Below, in pieces: positions 1-13,500 of a DNA stretch of 64,000 bases (positions are counted from its first letter, which is position 1; every line of letters begins with the position of its first letter). The notes beneath the pieces are model-generated. The model was not told the DNA's origin. It did not search any database and was given only the letters and a program-made list of their open reading frames with translations. Source of the stretch: Colletes latitarsis (Eukaryota > Arthropoda > Insecta > Hymenoptera > Colletidae); contig NC_135136.1 of the NCBI RefSeq assembly GCF_051014445.1, positions 25,004,001 through 25,068,000 of the forward strand, written 5' to 3'. Position numbers and translations under genes: made by a program.

Positions 1-138
1 AAATATTGATCGAAACCAAGTTTAATTGTCTGTTTCATTGTGGTACCACATTACTACGTGATGGATACCAGAGAAAACCAAGGATCCGGCCAACAAGAAT
101 GCGGAAAATGCAAAATCATGAGTCACATGCGGGCATAA

Positions 139-162
139 CCCAGACCTAACCCAGACCTAACC
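139..162. repeat. Telomere-like 11-bp motif, two units, embedded in monomer
   Basis: Two perfect tandem copies of CCCAGACCTAA (139-149 and 150-160) followed by CC. The complement is TTAGGTCTGGG, which starts with the insect telomere unit TTAGG. An equivalent block sits at the same place in nearly every monomer of the window, usually as two units, sometimes one or three, with scattered substitutions such as CCCAGTCCTAA or CTCAGACCTAA. That it derives from the host telomere repeat is an inference. The G-rich strand is the minus strand, so if orientation is preserved the chromosome end would lie toward position 1. Confidence 0.8.
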
Positions 163-214
163 GGTGTTCCCGACTAAAAAACTGATCGAATCCAGGTTTA
201 ATTGACTGTTTCAG

Positions 215-226
215 TGTGGTACCACA
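215..226. repeat. 12-bp perfect palindrome of the monomer
   Basis: TGTGGTACCACA equals its own reverse complement and occurs in most monomers at the same phase. Variant monomers change mainly the two central bases (GGAACC, GGTTCC, GGCTCC) while keeping TGTGG and CCACA, although the GAGGTGTCACA and GGTACCATGATT classes lose an arm. It could be a protein-binding dyad or simply a feature of the founder monomer. Confidence 0.8.
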
Positions 227-2070
227 TTAGTACGTGATCCAACCCGAAAAAACCAAGGATCTGGCCAACAAGTATGCGAAGAAGGCAAAATCATGAGCCA
301 GATGCGGGCATAACCCAGACCTAACCCAGACCTAACCGGTGTTATACTCTAAAATATTGATCGAATCCAAGTGTAACGGACTGTTTCTGTGTGGTACCAC
401 ATTACTACGTGATACAAACCCGAAAAAACCATGGATCTGGCCAACAAGTATGCGAAGAAGGCAAAATCATGAGCCAGATGCGGGCATAACCCAGACCTAA
501 CCCAGACCTAACCGGTCTGATCCTCTAAAATATTGATGGAAACCAGGTCTAATTGTCAGTTTCAGTGTGGTACCACATTACTACGTGATCATGCCAGAGA
601 AAAACCAGGATCCGGCCAGCAAGAATGCGGAAAGGCAAAATCATGAGCCAGATGCGGGCATAACCCAGGCCTAACCCAGACCTAACCGGTGTTACCGACT
701 AAAATATTGGTCGGAACCAGGTTTAATTGTCTGTTTCAGTGAGGTGTCACATTACTACGTGTTTCAAACCAGAGAAAACCCAGGATCTGGCCAACAAGAA
801 TACGGAAAAGGCGAAATCATGAGCCAGATGCGGGCATGACCCAGACCTAACCCAGACCTAACCGGTCATACCGACTAAAATACTGACCGAATCCAGGTTT
901 AATTGACTGTTACTGTGTGGTACCACATTACTACGTGGTACAAACCCGAAAATTCCCAGGACCTGGCCAACAAGTATGCGAAGAACGCAAAATCATGAGC
1001 CAGATGCGGGCATAACCCAGACCTAACCCAGACCTAATCAGATTTATCCTCTAAAATATTGGTCGAAACCAGGCTTAATTGTCTCTTTCAGTGTGGTTCC
1101 ACATTACTACATGATTCAAACCCAACAAAACCCAGGATCTGGTCAACAAGTATGCGAAGAAGGCAAAATCATGAGCCAGATGCGGGCATAACGCAGTCCT
1201 AACTCAGACCTAACCGGTCTTATCCTCTAAAATGTGGATCGAATCCAGCTTTAATTGACTGTTTCAGTGTGGTACCACATTAGTACGTGATCTAACCCGA
1301 AAAAACCAAGGATCTGGCCAACAAGTATGCGAAGAGGGCAAAATCATGAGCCAGATGCGGGCATAACCCAGACCTAACTCAGACCTAACCGGTTTTATCC
1401 TCTAAAATGTGGATCGAAACCAGGTTTAATTGACTGTTTCAGTGTGGAACCACATTAGTACGTGATCCAAACCCGAAAAAACCAAGGATCTGGCCAACAA
1501 GTATGCGAAGAAGGCAAAATCATGAGCCAGATGCGGGCATAACCCAGACCTAACTCAGACCTAACCGGTTTTATCCTCTAAAATGTGGATCGAAACCAGG
1601 TTTAATTGACTGTTTCAGTGTGGAACCACATTAGTACGTGATCCAAACCCGAAAAAACCAAGGATCTGGCCAACAAGTATGCGAAGAAGGCAAAATCATG
1701 AGCCAGATGCGGGCATAACCCAGACCTAACCCAGACCTAACCGGTTTTATCCTCTAAAATATTGATCGAATCCAGGTTTAATTGACTGTTACTGTGTGGT
1801 ACCACATTACTACATGATTCAAACCCGAAAAAACCCAGGATCTGGCCAACAAGTATGCGAAGAAGGCAAAATCATGAGCCAGATGCGGGCATAACCCAGA
1901 CCTAACCCAGTCCTAACCGGTGTTCCCGACTAAAGTACTGACCGAATCCAGGTTTAATTGACTGTTACTGTGTGGTACCACATTACTACGTGATTCAAAC
2001 CCGAAAATTCCCAGGATCTGAGCAACAAGTATGCGAAGAAGGCACAATCATGAGCCAGATGCGGGCATAA

Positions 2071-2105
2071 CCCAGACCTAACCCAGAACTAACCCAGACC
2101 TAACC
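2071..2105. repeat. Three-unit telomere-like block
   Basis: Here the block has three units instead of two, and the middle one carries a fixed substitution, CCCAGAACTAA. The same three-unit arrangement with the same middle variant recurs near 2971, 6311, 7378, 11251, 13898, 16891, 19361, 33088, 35385, 49991, 50699, 51591 and 55831, which argues for a single slippage event later spread by duplication. Confidence 0.8.
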
Positions 2106-5100
2106 GGTCTTATCCTCAAAAATATTGATCGAAACCAGGTTTAATTGTCAGTTTAAGTGTCGTACCACATTACTACGTGATTCAAGCCAGAGAAAAACCA
2201 GGATCTGGCCAACAAGAATTCGGAAAAGGCAAAATCATGAGCCAGATGGGGGCATAACCCAGACCTAACCCAGACCTAACCGGTGTTATCCTCTTAAATA
2301 TTGATCGAAACCAGGTTTAATTGTCTGTTTCATTATGGTACCTCATTACTATGTGATTGAAACCAGAGAAAACCAAGGATCTGGCCAACAAGAATGCGAA
2401 GAAGGCAAAATCATGAGCCAGATGGGGGCATAACCCAGACCTAACGCAGACCTAACCGGTGTTATCCCCTAAAATGTGGGTCGAAACCAGGTTTAATTGA
2501 CTGTTTCAGTGTGGTACCACATTAGTACGTGATTCAAACCCGAAAAAACTCAGGATCTGGCCAACAAGGATGCGAAGAAGGCAAAATCATGAGCCAGATG
2601 CGGGCATAACCCAGACCTAACCCAGACCTAACCGGTGTTATCCTCTAAAATATTGATCGAAACCAAGTTTAATTGTCTGTTTCATTGTGGTACCACATTA
2701 CTACGTGATGGATACCAGAGAAAACCAAGGATCCGGCCAACAAGAATGCGGAAAATGCAAAATCATGAGTCACATGCGGGCATAACCCAGACCTAACCCA
2801 GACCTAACCGGTGTTCCCGACTAAAAAACTGACCGAATCCAGGTTTCATTGACTGTTACTGTGTGGTACCACATTGCTACGTGATTCAAACCCGAAAAAA
2901 CCATGGATCTGAGCAACAAGTATTCGAAGAAGGCACAATCATGAGCCAGATGCGGGCATAACCCAGACCTAACCCAGAACTAACCCAGACCTAACCGGTC
3001 TTATCCTCAAAAATATTGATCGAAACCAGGTTTAATTGTCAGTTTCAGTGTCGTACCACATTACTACGTGATTCAAGCCAGAGAAAAACCAGGATCTGGC
3101 CAACAAGAATTCGGAAAAGGCAAAATCATGAGCCAGATGGGGGCATAACCCAGACCTAACCCAGACCTAACCGGTGTTATCCTCTTAAATATTGATCGAA
3201 ACCAGGTTTAATTGTCTGTTTCATTATGGTACCACATTACTATGTGATTGAAACCAGAGAAAACCAAGGATCTGGCCAACAAGAATGCGAAGAAGGCAAA
3301 ATCATGAGCCAGATGGGGGCATAACCCAGACCTAACGCAGACCTAACCGGTGTTATCCCCTAAAATGTGGGTCGAAACCAGGTTTAATTGACTGTTTCAG
3401 TGTGGTACCACATTAGTACGTGATTCAAACCCGAAAAAACTCAGGATCTGGCCAACAAGGATGCGAAGAAGGCAAAATCATGAGCCAGATGCGGGCATAA
3501 CCCAGACCTAACCCAGACCTAACCGGTGTTATCCTCTAAAATATTGATCGAAACCAAGTTTAATTGTCTGTTTCATTGTGGTACCACATTACTACGTGAT
3601 GGATACCAGAGAAAACCAAGGATCCGGCCAACAAGAATGCGGAAAATGCAAAATCATGAGTCACATGGGGGCATAACCCAGACCTAACCCAGACCTAACC
3701 GGTGTTCCCGACTAAAAAACTGACCGAATCCAGGTTTCATTGACTGTTACTGTGTGGTACCACATTGCTACGTGATTCAAACCCGAAAAAACCATGGATC
3801 TGGCCAACAAGTATGCGAAGAAGGCAAAATCATGAGCCAGATGCGGGCATAACCGAGACCTAACCCAGACCTAACCGGTCTGATCCTCTAAAATATTGAT
3901 GGAAACCAGGTCTAATTGTCAGTTTCAGTGTGGTACCACATTACTACGTGATCATGCCAGAGAAAAACCAGGATCTGGCCAGCAAGAATGCGGAAAGGCA
4001 AAATCATGAGCCAGATGCGGGCATAACCCAGGCCTAACCCAGACCTAACCGGTGTTACCGACTAAAATATTGGTCGGAACCAGGTTTAATTGGCTGTTTC
4101 AGTGAGGTGTCACATTACTACGTGTTTCAAACCAGAGAAAACCCAGGATCTGGCCAACAAGAATGCGGAAAAGGCGAAATCATGAGCCAGATGCAGCCAT
4201 AACCCAGACCTAACCCAGACCTAACCGGTCTTACCGACTAAAATACTGACCGAATCCAGGTTTAATTGACTGTTACCGTGTGGTACCACATTACTACGTG
4301 GTAGAAACCCAACAAAACCCAGGATCTGGCCACCAAGTATGCGAAGAAGGCAAAATCATGAGCCAGATGCGGGCATAACCCAGACCTAACTCTGACCTAA
4401 CCGGTCTTATCCTCTAAAATGTGGATCGAATCCAGCTTTAATTGACTGTTTCAGTGTGGTACCACATTAGTACGAGATCCAACCCGAAAAAACCAAGGAT
4501 CTGGCCAACAAGTATGCGAAGAAGGCAAAATCATGAGCCAGATGCGGGCATAACCCAGACCTAACTCAGACCTAACCGGTTTTATCCTCTAAAATGTGGA
4601 TCGAAACCAGGTTTAATTGACTGTTTCAGTGTGGAACCACATTAGTACGTGATTCAAACCCGACAAAACTCAGGATCTGGCCAACAAGGATGCGAAGAAG
4701 GCAAAATCATGAGCCAGATGCGGGCATAACCCAGACCTAACCCAGACCTAACCGGTCTGATCCTCTAAAATATTGATGGAAACCAGGTCTAATTGTCAGT
4801 TTCAGTGTGGTACCACATTACTACGTGATCATGCCAGAGAAAAACCAGGATCCGGCCAGCAAGAATGCGGAAAGGCAAAATCATGAGCCAGATGCGGGCA
4901 TAACCCAGGCCTAACCCAGACCTAACCGGTGTTACCGACTAAAATATTGGTCGGAACCAGGTTTAATTGTCTGTTTCAGTGAGGTGTCACATTACTACGT
5001 GTTTCAAACCAGAGAAAACCCAGGATCTGGCCAACAAGAATACGGAAAAGGCGAAATCATGAGCCAGATGCGGGCATGACCCAGACCTAACCCAGACCTA

Positions 5101-5414
5101 ACCGGTCATACCGACTAAAATACTGACCGAATCCAGGTTTAATTGACTGTTACTGTGTGGTACCACATTACTACGTGGTACAAACCCGAAAATTCCCAGG
5201 ACCTGGCCAACAAGTATGCGAAGAACGCAAAATCATGAGCCAGATGCGGGCATAACCCAGACCTAACCCAGACCTAATCAGATTTATCCTCTAAAATATT
5301 GGTCGAAACCAGGCTTAATTGTCTGTTTCAGTGTGGTTCCACATTACTACATGATTCAAACCCAACAAAACCCAGGATCTGGTCAACAAGTATGCGAAGA
5401 AGGCAAAATCATGA

Positions 5415-7546
5415 GCCAGATGCGGGCATAACGCAGTCCTAACTCAGACCTAACCGGTCTTATCCTCTAAAATGTGGATCGAATCCAGCTTTAATTGACT
5501 GTTTCAGTGTGGTACCACATTAGTACGTGATCTAACCCGAAAAAACCAAGGATCTGGCCAACAAGTATGCGAAGAGGGCAAAATCATGAGCCAGATGCGG
5601 GCATAACCCAGACCTAACTCAGACCTAACCGGTTTTATCCTCTAAAATGTGGAACGAAACCAGGTTTAATTGACTGTTTCAGTGTGGAACCACATTAGTA
5701 CGTGATCCAAACCCGAAAAAACCAAGGATCTGGCCAACAAGTATGCGAAGAAGGCAAAATCATGAGCCAGATGCGGGCATAACCCAGACCTAACTCAGAC
5801 CTAACCGGTTTTATCCTCTAAAATGTGGATCGAAACCAGGTTTAATTGACTGTTTCAGTGTGGAACCACATTAGTACGTGATCCAAACCCGAAAAAACCA
5901 AGGATCTGGCCAACAAGTATGCGAAGAAGGCAAAATCATGAGCCAGATGCGGGCATAACCCAGACCTAACCCAGACCTAACCGGTTTTATCCTCTAAAAT
6001 ATTGATCGAATCCAGGTTTAATTGACTGTTACTGTGTGGTACCACATTACTACATGATTCAAACCCGAAAAAACCCAGGATCTGGCCAACAAGTATGCGA
6101 AGAAGGCAAAATCATGAGCCAGATGCGGGCATAACCCAGACCTAACCCAGTCCTAACCGGTGTTCCCGACTAAAGTACTGACCGAATCCAGGTTTAATTG
6201 ACTGTTACTGTGTGGTACCACATTACTACGTGATTCAAACCCGAAAATTCCCAGGATCTGAGCAACAAGTATGCGAAGAAGGCACAATCATGAGCCAGAT
6301 GCGGGCATAACCCAGACCTAACCCAGAACTAACCCAGACCTAACCGGTCTTATCCTCAAAAATATTGATCGAAACCAGGTTTAATTGTCAGTTTCAGTGT
6401 CGTACCACATTACTACGTGATTCAAGCCAGAGAAAAACCAGGATCTGGCCAACAAGAATTCGGAAAAGGCAAAATCATGAGCCAGATGCGGGCATAACCC
6501 AGTCCTAACTCAGACCTAACCGGTCTTATCCTCTAAAATGTGGATCGAATCCAGCTTTAATTGACTGTTTCAGTGTGGTACCACATTAGTACGTGATCCA
6601 ACCCGAAAAAACCAAGGATCTGGCCAACAAGTATGCGAAGAGGGCAAAATCATGAGCCAGATGCGGGCATAACCCAGACCTAACTCAGACCTAACCGGTT
6701 TTATCCTCTAAAATGTGGAACGAAACCAGGTTTAATTGACTGTTTCAGTGTGGAACCACATTAGTACGTGATCCAAACCCGAAAAAACCAAGGATCTGGC
6801 CAACAAGTATGCGAAGAAGGCAAAATCATGAGCCAGATGCGGGCATAACCCAGACCTAACTCAGACCTAACCGGTTTTATCCTCTAAAATGTGGATCGAA
6901 ACCAGGTTTAATTGACTGTTTCAGTGTGGAACCACATTAGTACGTGATCCAAACCCGAAAAAACCAAGGATCTGGCCAACAAGTATGCGAAGAAGGCAAA
7001 ATCATGAGCCAGATGCGGGCATAACCCAGACCTAACCCAGACCTAACCGGTTTTATCCTCTAAAATATTGATCGAATCCAGGTTTAATTGACTGTTACTG
7101 TGTGGTACCACATTACTACATGATTCAAACCCGAAAAAACCCAGGATCTGGCCAACAAGTATGCGAAGAAGGCAAAATCATGAGCCAGATGCGGGCATAA
7201 CCCAGACCTAACCCAGTCCTAACCGGTGTTCCCGACTAAAGTACTGACCGAATCCAGGTTTAATTGACTGTTACTGTGTGGTACCACATTACTACGTGAT
7301 TCAAACCCGAAAATTCCCAGGATCTGAGCAACAAGTATGCGAAGAAGGCACAATCATGAGCCAGATGCGGGCATAACCCAGACCTAACCCAGAACTAACC
7401 CAGACCTAACCGGTCTTATCCTCAAAAATATTGATCGAAACCAGGTTTAATTGTCAGTTTCAGTGTCGTACCACATTACTACGTGATTCAAGCCAGAGAA
7501 AAACCAGGATCTGGCCAACAAGAATTCGGAAAAGGCAAAATCATGA
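5415..7546. repeat. Direct tandem duplication, 1066-bp unit (6 monomers)
   Basis: The six-monomer block 5415-6480 is immediately repeated at 6481-7546. Diagnostic monomers (CGGTCTTATCC with GAATCCAGC, TAAAGTACTG, and a three-unit telomere block) appear at matching places 1066 bp apart. A few substitutions separate the copies, for example CATAACGCAG versus CATAACCCAG at their starts. It is one of several recent block duplications inside the homogeneous domain. Confidence 0.75.
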
Positions 7547-10500
7547 GCCAGATGGGGGCATAACCCAGACCTAACCCAGACCTAACCGGTGTTATCCTCT
7601 TAAATATTGATCGAAACCAGGTTTAATTGTCTGTTTCATTATGGTACCACATTACTATGTGATTGAAACCAGAGAAAACCAAGGATCTGGCCAACAAGAA
7701 TGCGAAGAAGGCAAAATCATGAGCCAGATGGGGGCATAACCCAGACCTAACGCAGACCTAACCGGTGTTATCTCCTAAAATGTGGGTCGAAACCAGGTTT
7801 AATTGACTGTTTCAGTGTGGTACCACATTAGTACGTGATTCAAACCCGAAAAAACTCAGGATCTGGCCAACAAGGATGCGAAGAAGGCAAAATCATGAGC
7901 CAGATGCGGGCATAACCCAGACCTAACCCAGACCTAACCGGTGTTATCCTCTAAAATATTGATCGAAACCAAGTTTAATTGTCTGTTTCATTGTGGTACC
8001 ACATTACTACGTGATGGATACCAGAGAAAACCAAGGATCCGGCCAACAAGAATGCGGAAAATGCAAAATCATGAGTCACATGCGGGCATAACCCAGACCT
8101 AACCCAGACCTAACCGGTGTTCCCGACTAAAAAACTGACCGAATCCAGGTTTAATTGACTGTTACTGTGTGGTACCACATTGCTACGTGATTCAAACCCG
8201 AAAAAACCATGGATCTGGCCAACAAGTATGCGAAGAAGGCAAAATCATGAGCCAGATGCGGGCATAACCCAGACCTAACCCAGACCTAACCGGTCTGATC
8301 CTCTAAAATATTGATGGAAACCAGGTCTAATTGTCAGTTTCAGTGTGGTACCACATTACTACGTGATCATGCCAGAGAAAAACCAGGATCTGGCCAGCAA
8401 GAATGCGGAAAGGCAAAATCATGAGCCAGATGCGGGCATAACCCAGGCCTAACCCAGACCTAACCGGTGTTACCGACTAAAATATTGGTCGGAACCAGGT
8501 TTAATTGGCTGTTTCAGTGAGGTGTCACATTACTACGTGTTTCAAACCAGAGAAAACCCAGGATCTGGCCAACAAGAATGCGGAAAAGGCGAAATCATGA
8601 GCCAGATGCAGCCATAACCCAGACCTAACCCAGACCTAACCGGTCTTACCGACTAAAATACTGACCGAATCCAGGTTTAATTGACTGTTACCGTGTGGTA
8701 CCACATTACTACGTGGTACAAACCCAACAAAACCCAGGATCTGGCCACCAAGTATGCGAAGAAGGCAAAATCATGAGCCAGATGCGGGCATAACCCAGAC
8801 CTAATTCTGACCTAACCGGTCTTATCCTCTAAAATGTGGATCGAATCCAGCTTTAATTGACTGTTTCAGTGTGGTACCACATTAGTACGTGATCCAACCC
8901 GAAAAAACCAAGGATCTGGCCAACAAGTATGCGAAGAAGGCAAAATCATGAGCCAGATGCGGGCATAACCCAGACCTAACTCAGACCTAACCGGTTTTAT
9001 CCTCTAAAATGTGGATCGAAACCAGGTTTAATTGACTGTTTCAGTGTGGAACCACATTAGTACGTGATTCAAACCCGACAAAACTCAGGATCTGGCCAAC
9101 AAGGATGCGAAGAAGGCAAAATCATGAGCCAGATGCGGGCATAACCCAGACCTAACCCAGACCTAACCGGTGTTATCCTCTAAAATATTGATCGAAACCA
9201 AGTTTAATTGTCTGTTTCATTGTGGTACCACATTACTACGTGATGGATACCAGAGAAAACCAAGGATCCGGCCAACAAGAATGCGGAAAATGCAAAATCA
9301 TGAGTCACATGCGGGCATAACCCAGACCTAACCCAGACCTAACCGGTGTTCCCGACTAAAAAACTGATCGAATCCAGGTTTAATTGACTGTTTCAGTGTG
9401 GTACCACATTAGTACGTGATCCAACCCGAAAAAACCAAGGATCTGGCCAACAAGTATGCGAAGAAGGCAAAATCATGAGCCAGATGCGGGCATAACCCAG
9501 ACCTAACCCAGACCTAACCGGTGTTATACTCTAAAATATTGATCGAATCCAAGTGTAACGGACTGTTTCTGTGTGGTACCACATTACTACGTGATACAAA
9601 CCCGAAAAAACCATGGATCTGGCCAACAAGTATGCGAAGAAGGCAAAATCATGAGCCAGATGCGGGCATAACCCAGACCTAACCCAGACCTAACCGGTCT
9701 GATCCTCTAAAATATTGATGGAAACCAGGTCTAATTGTCAGTTTCAGTGTGGTACCACATTACTACGTGATCATGCCAGAGAAAAACCAGGATCCGGCCA
9801 GCAAGAATGCGGGAAGGCAAAATCATGAGCCAGATGCGGGCATAACCCAGGCCTAACCCAGACCTAACCGGTGTTACCGACTAAAATATTGGTCGGAACC
9901 AGGTTTAATTGTCTGTTTCAGTGAGGTGTCACATTACAACGTGTTTCAAACCAGAGAAAACCCAGGATCTGGCCAACAAGAATACGGAAAAGGCGAAATC
10001 ATGAGCCAGATGCGGGCATGACCCAGACCTAACCCAGACCTAACCGGTCATACCGACTAAAATACTGACCGAATCCAGGTTTAATTGACTGTTACTGTGT
10101 GGTACCACATTACTACGTGGTACAAACCCGAAAATTCCCAGGACCTGGCCAACAAGTATGCGAAGAACGCAAAATCATGAGCCAGATGCGGGCATAACCC
10201 AGACCTAACCCAGACCTAATCAGATTTATCCTCTAAAATATTGGTCGAAACCAGGCTTAATTGTCTGTTTCAGTGTGGTTCCACATTACTACATGATTCA
10301 AACCCAACAAAACCCAGGATCTGGCCAACAAGTATGCGAAGAAGGCAAAATCATGAGCCAGATGCGGGCATAACCCAGTCCTAACTCAGACCTAACCGGT
10401 CTTATCCTCTAAAATGTGGATCGAATCCAGCTTTAATTGACTGTTTCAGTGTGGTACCACATTAGTACGTGATCCAACCCGAAAAAACCAAGGATCTGGC

Positions 10501-13500
10501 CAACAAGTATGCGAAGAGGGCAAAATCATGAGCCAGATGCGGGCATAACCCAGACCTAACTCAGACCTAACCGGTTTTATCCTCTAAAATGTGGAACGAA
10601 ACCAGGTTTAATTGACTGTTTCAGTGTGGAACCACATTAGTACGTGATCCAAACCCGAAAAAACCAGGGATCTGGCCAACAAGTATGCGAAGAAGGCAAA
10701 ATCATGAGCCAGATGCGGGCATAACCCAGACCTAACTCAGACCTAACCGGTTTTATCCTCTAAAATGTGGATCGAAACCAGGTTTAATTGACTGTTTCAG
10801 TGTGGAACCACATTAGTACGTGATCCAAACCCGAAAAAACCAAGGATCTGGCCAACAAGTATGCGAAGAAGGCAAAATCATGAGCCAGATGCGGGCATAA
10901 CCCAGACCTAACCCAGACCTAACCGGTTTTATCCTCTAAAATATTGATCGAATCCAGGTTTAATTGACTGTTACTGTGTGGTACCACATTACTACATGAT
11001 TCAAACCCGAAAAAACCCAGGATCTGGCCAACAAGTATGCGAAGAAGGCAAAATCATGAGCCAGATGCGGGCATAACCCAGACCTAACCCAGTCCTAACC
11101 GGTGTTCCCGACTAAAGTACTGACCGAATCCAGGTTTAATTGACTGTTACTGTGTGGTACCACATTACTACGTGATTCAAACCCGAAAATTCCCAGGATC
11201 TGAGCAACAAGTATGCGAAGAAGGCACAATCATGAGCCAGATGCGGGCATAACCCAGACCTAACCCAGAACTAACCCAGACCTAACCGGTCTTATCCTCA
11301 AAAATATTGATCGAAACCAGGTTTAATTGTCAGTTTCAGTGTCGTACCACATTACTACGTGATTCAAGCCAGAGAAAAACCAGGATCTGGCCAACAAGAA
11401 TTCGGAAAAGGCAAAATCATGAGCCAGATGGGGGCATAACCCAGACCTAACCCAGACCTAACCGGTGTTATCCTCTTAAATATTGATCGAAACCAGGTTT
11501 AATTGTCTGTTTCATTATGGTACCACATTACTATGTGATTGAAACCAGAGAAAACCAAGGATCTGGCCAACAAGAATGCGAAGAAGGCAAAATCATGAGC
11601 CAGATGGGGGCATAACCCAGACCTAACGCAGACCTAACCGGTGTTATCTCCTAAAATGTGGGTCGAAACCAGGTTTAATTGACTGTTTCAGTGTGGTACC
11701 ACATTAGTACGTGATTCAAACCCGAAAAAACTCAGGATCTGGCCAACAAGGATGCGAAGAAGGCAAAATCATGAGCCAGATGCGGGCATAACCCAGACCT
11801 AACCCAGACCTAACCGGTGTTATCCTCTAAAATATTGATCGAAACCAAGTTTAATTGTCTGTTTCATTGTGGTACCACATTACTACGTGATGGATACCAG
11901 AGAAAACCAAGGATCCGGCCAACAAGAATGCGGTAAATGCAAAATCATGAGTCACATGCGGGCATAACCCAGACCTAACCCAGACCTAACCGGTGTTCCC
12001 GACTAAAAAACTGATCGAATCCAGGTTTAATTGACTGTTTCAGTGTGGTACCACATTAGTACGTGATCCAACCCGAAAAAACCAAGGATCTGGCCAACAA
12101 GTATGCGAAGAAGGCAAAATCATGAGCCAGATGCGGGCATAACCCAGACCTAACCCAGACCTAACCGGTGTTATACTCTAAAATATTGATCGAATCCAAG
12201 TGTAACGGACTGTTTCTGTGTGGTACCACATTACTACGTGATACAAACCCGAAAAAACCATGGATCTGGCCAACAAGTATGCGAAGAAGGCAAAATCATG
12301 AGCCAGATGCGGGCATAACCCAGACCTAACCCAGACCTAACCGGTCTGATCCTCTAAAATATTGATGGAAACCAGGTCTAATTGTCAGTTTCAGTGTGGT
12401 ACCACATTACTACGTGATCATGCCAGAGAAAAACCAGGATCCGGCCAGCAAGAATGCGGAAAGGCAAAATCATGAGCCAGATGCGGGCATAACCCAGGCC
12501 TAACCCAGACCTAACCGGTGTTACCGACTAAAATATTGGTCGGAACCAGGTTTAATTGTCTGTTTCAGTGAGGTGTCACATTACAACGTGTTTCAAACCA
12601 GAGAAAACCCAGGATCTGGCCAACAAGAATACGGAAAAGGCGAAATCATGAGCCAGATGCGGGCATGACCCAGACCTAACCCAGACCTAACCGGTCATAC
12701 CGACTAAAATACTGACCGAATCCAGGTTTAATTGACTGTTACTGTGTGGTACCACATTACTACGTGGTACAAACCCGAAAATTCCCAGGACCTGGCCAAC
12801 AAGTATGCGAAGAACGCAAAATCATGAGCCAGATGCGGGCATAACCCAGACCTAACCCAGACCTAATCAGATTTATCCTCTAAAATATTGGTCGAAACCA
12901 GGCTTAATTGTCTGTTTCAGTGTGGTTCCACATTACTACATGATTCAAACCCAACAAAACCCAGGATCTGGCCAACAAGTATGCGAAGAAGGCAAAATCA
13001 TGAGCCAGATGCGGGCATAACCCAGTCCTAACTCAGACCTAACCGGTCTTATCCTCTAAAATGTGGATCGAATCCAGCTTTAATTGACTGTTTCAGTGTG
13101 GTACCACATTAGTACGTGATCCAACCCGAAAAAACCAAGGATCTGGCCAACAAGTATGCGAAGAGGGCAAAATCATGAGCCAGATGCGGGCATAACCCAG
13201 ACCTAACTCAGACCTAACCGGTTTTATCCTCTAAAATGTGGAACGAAACCAGGTTTAATTGACTGTTTCAGTGTGGAACCACATTAGTACGTGATCCAAA
13301 CCCGAAAAAACCAAGGATCTGGCCAACAAGTATGCGAAGAAGGCAAAATCATGAGCCAGATGCGGGCATAACCCAGACCTAACTCAGACCTAACCGGTTT
13401 TATCCTCTAAAATGTGGATCGAAACCAGGTTTAATTGACTGTTTCAGTGTGGAACCACATTAGTACGTGTTCCAAACCCGAAAAAACCAAGGATCTGGCC

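Larger units (their letters stand above)
131..305. repeat. Representative satellite monomer (175 bp)
   Basis: One repeat period chosen to define the phase: it starts at GGGCATAA and ends just before the next GGGCATAA. It contains two complete CCCAGACCTAA units near its start, the 12-bp perfect palindrome TGTGGTACCACA at 215-226, and the conserved tail GAGCCAGATGC. The phase is arbitrary. No open reading frame, canonical CENP-B box or RNA-gene promoter is recognisable in it. Confidence 0.9.

Noticed and set aside
131..305. CENP-B box in the monomer
   Set aside because: ATGCGGG fits the right half of the core, but the required TTCG is absent at the proper distance in the monomers I checked.
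353..373. Pol III B-box or tRNA-derived origin (GATCGAATCC in some monomers)
   Set aside because: Nine of eleven bases resemble a B box in one monomer class, but no A box lies upstream and no cloverleaf can be drawn.
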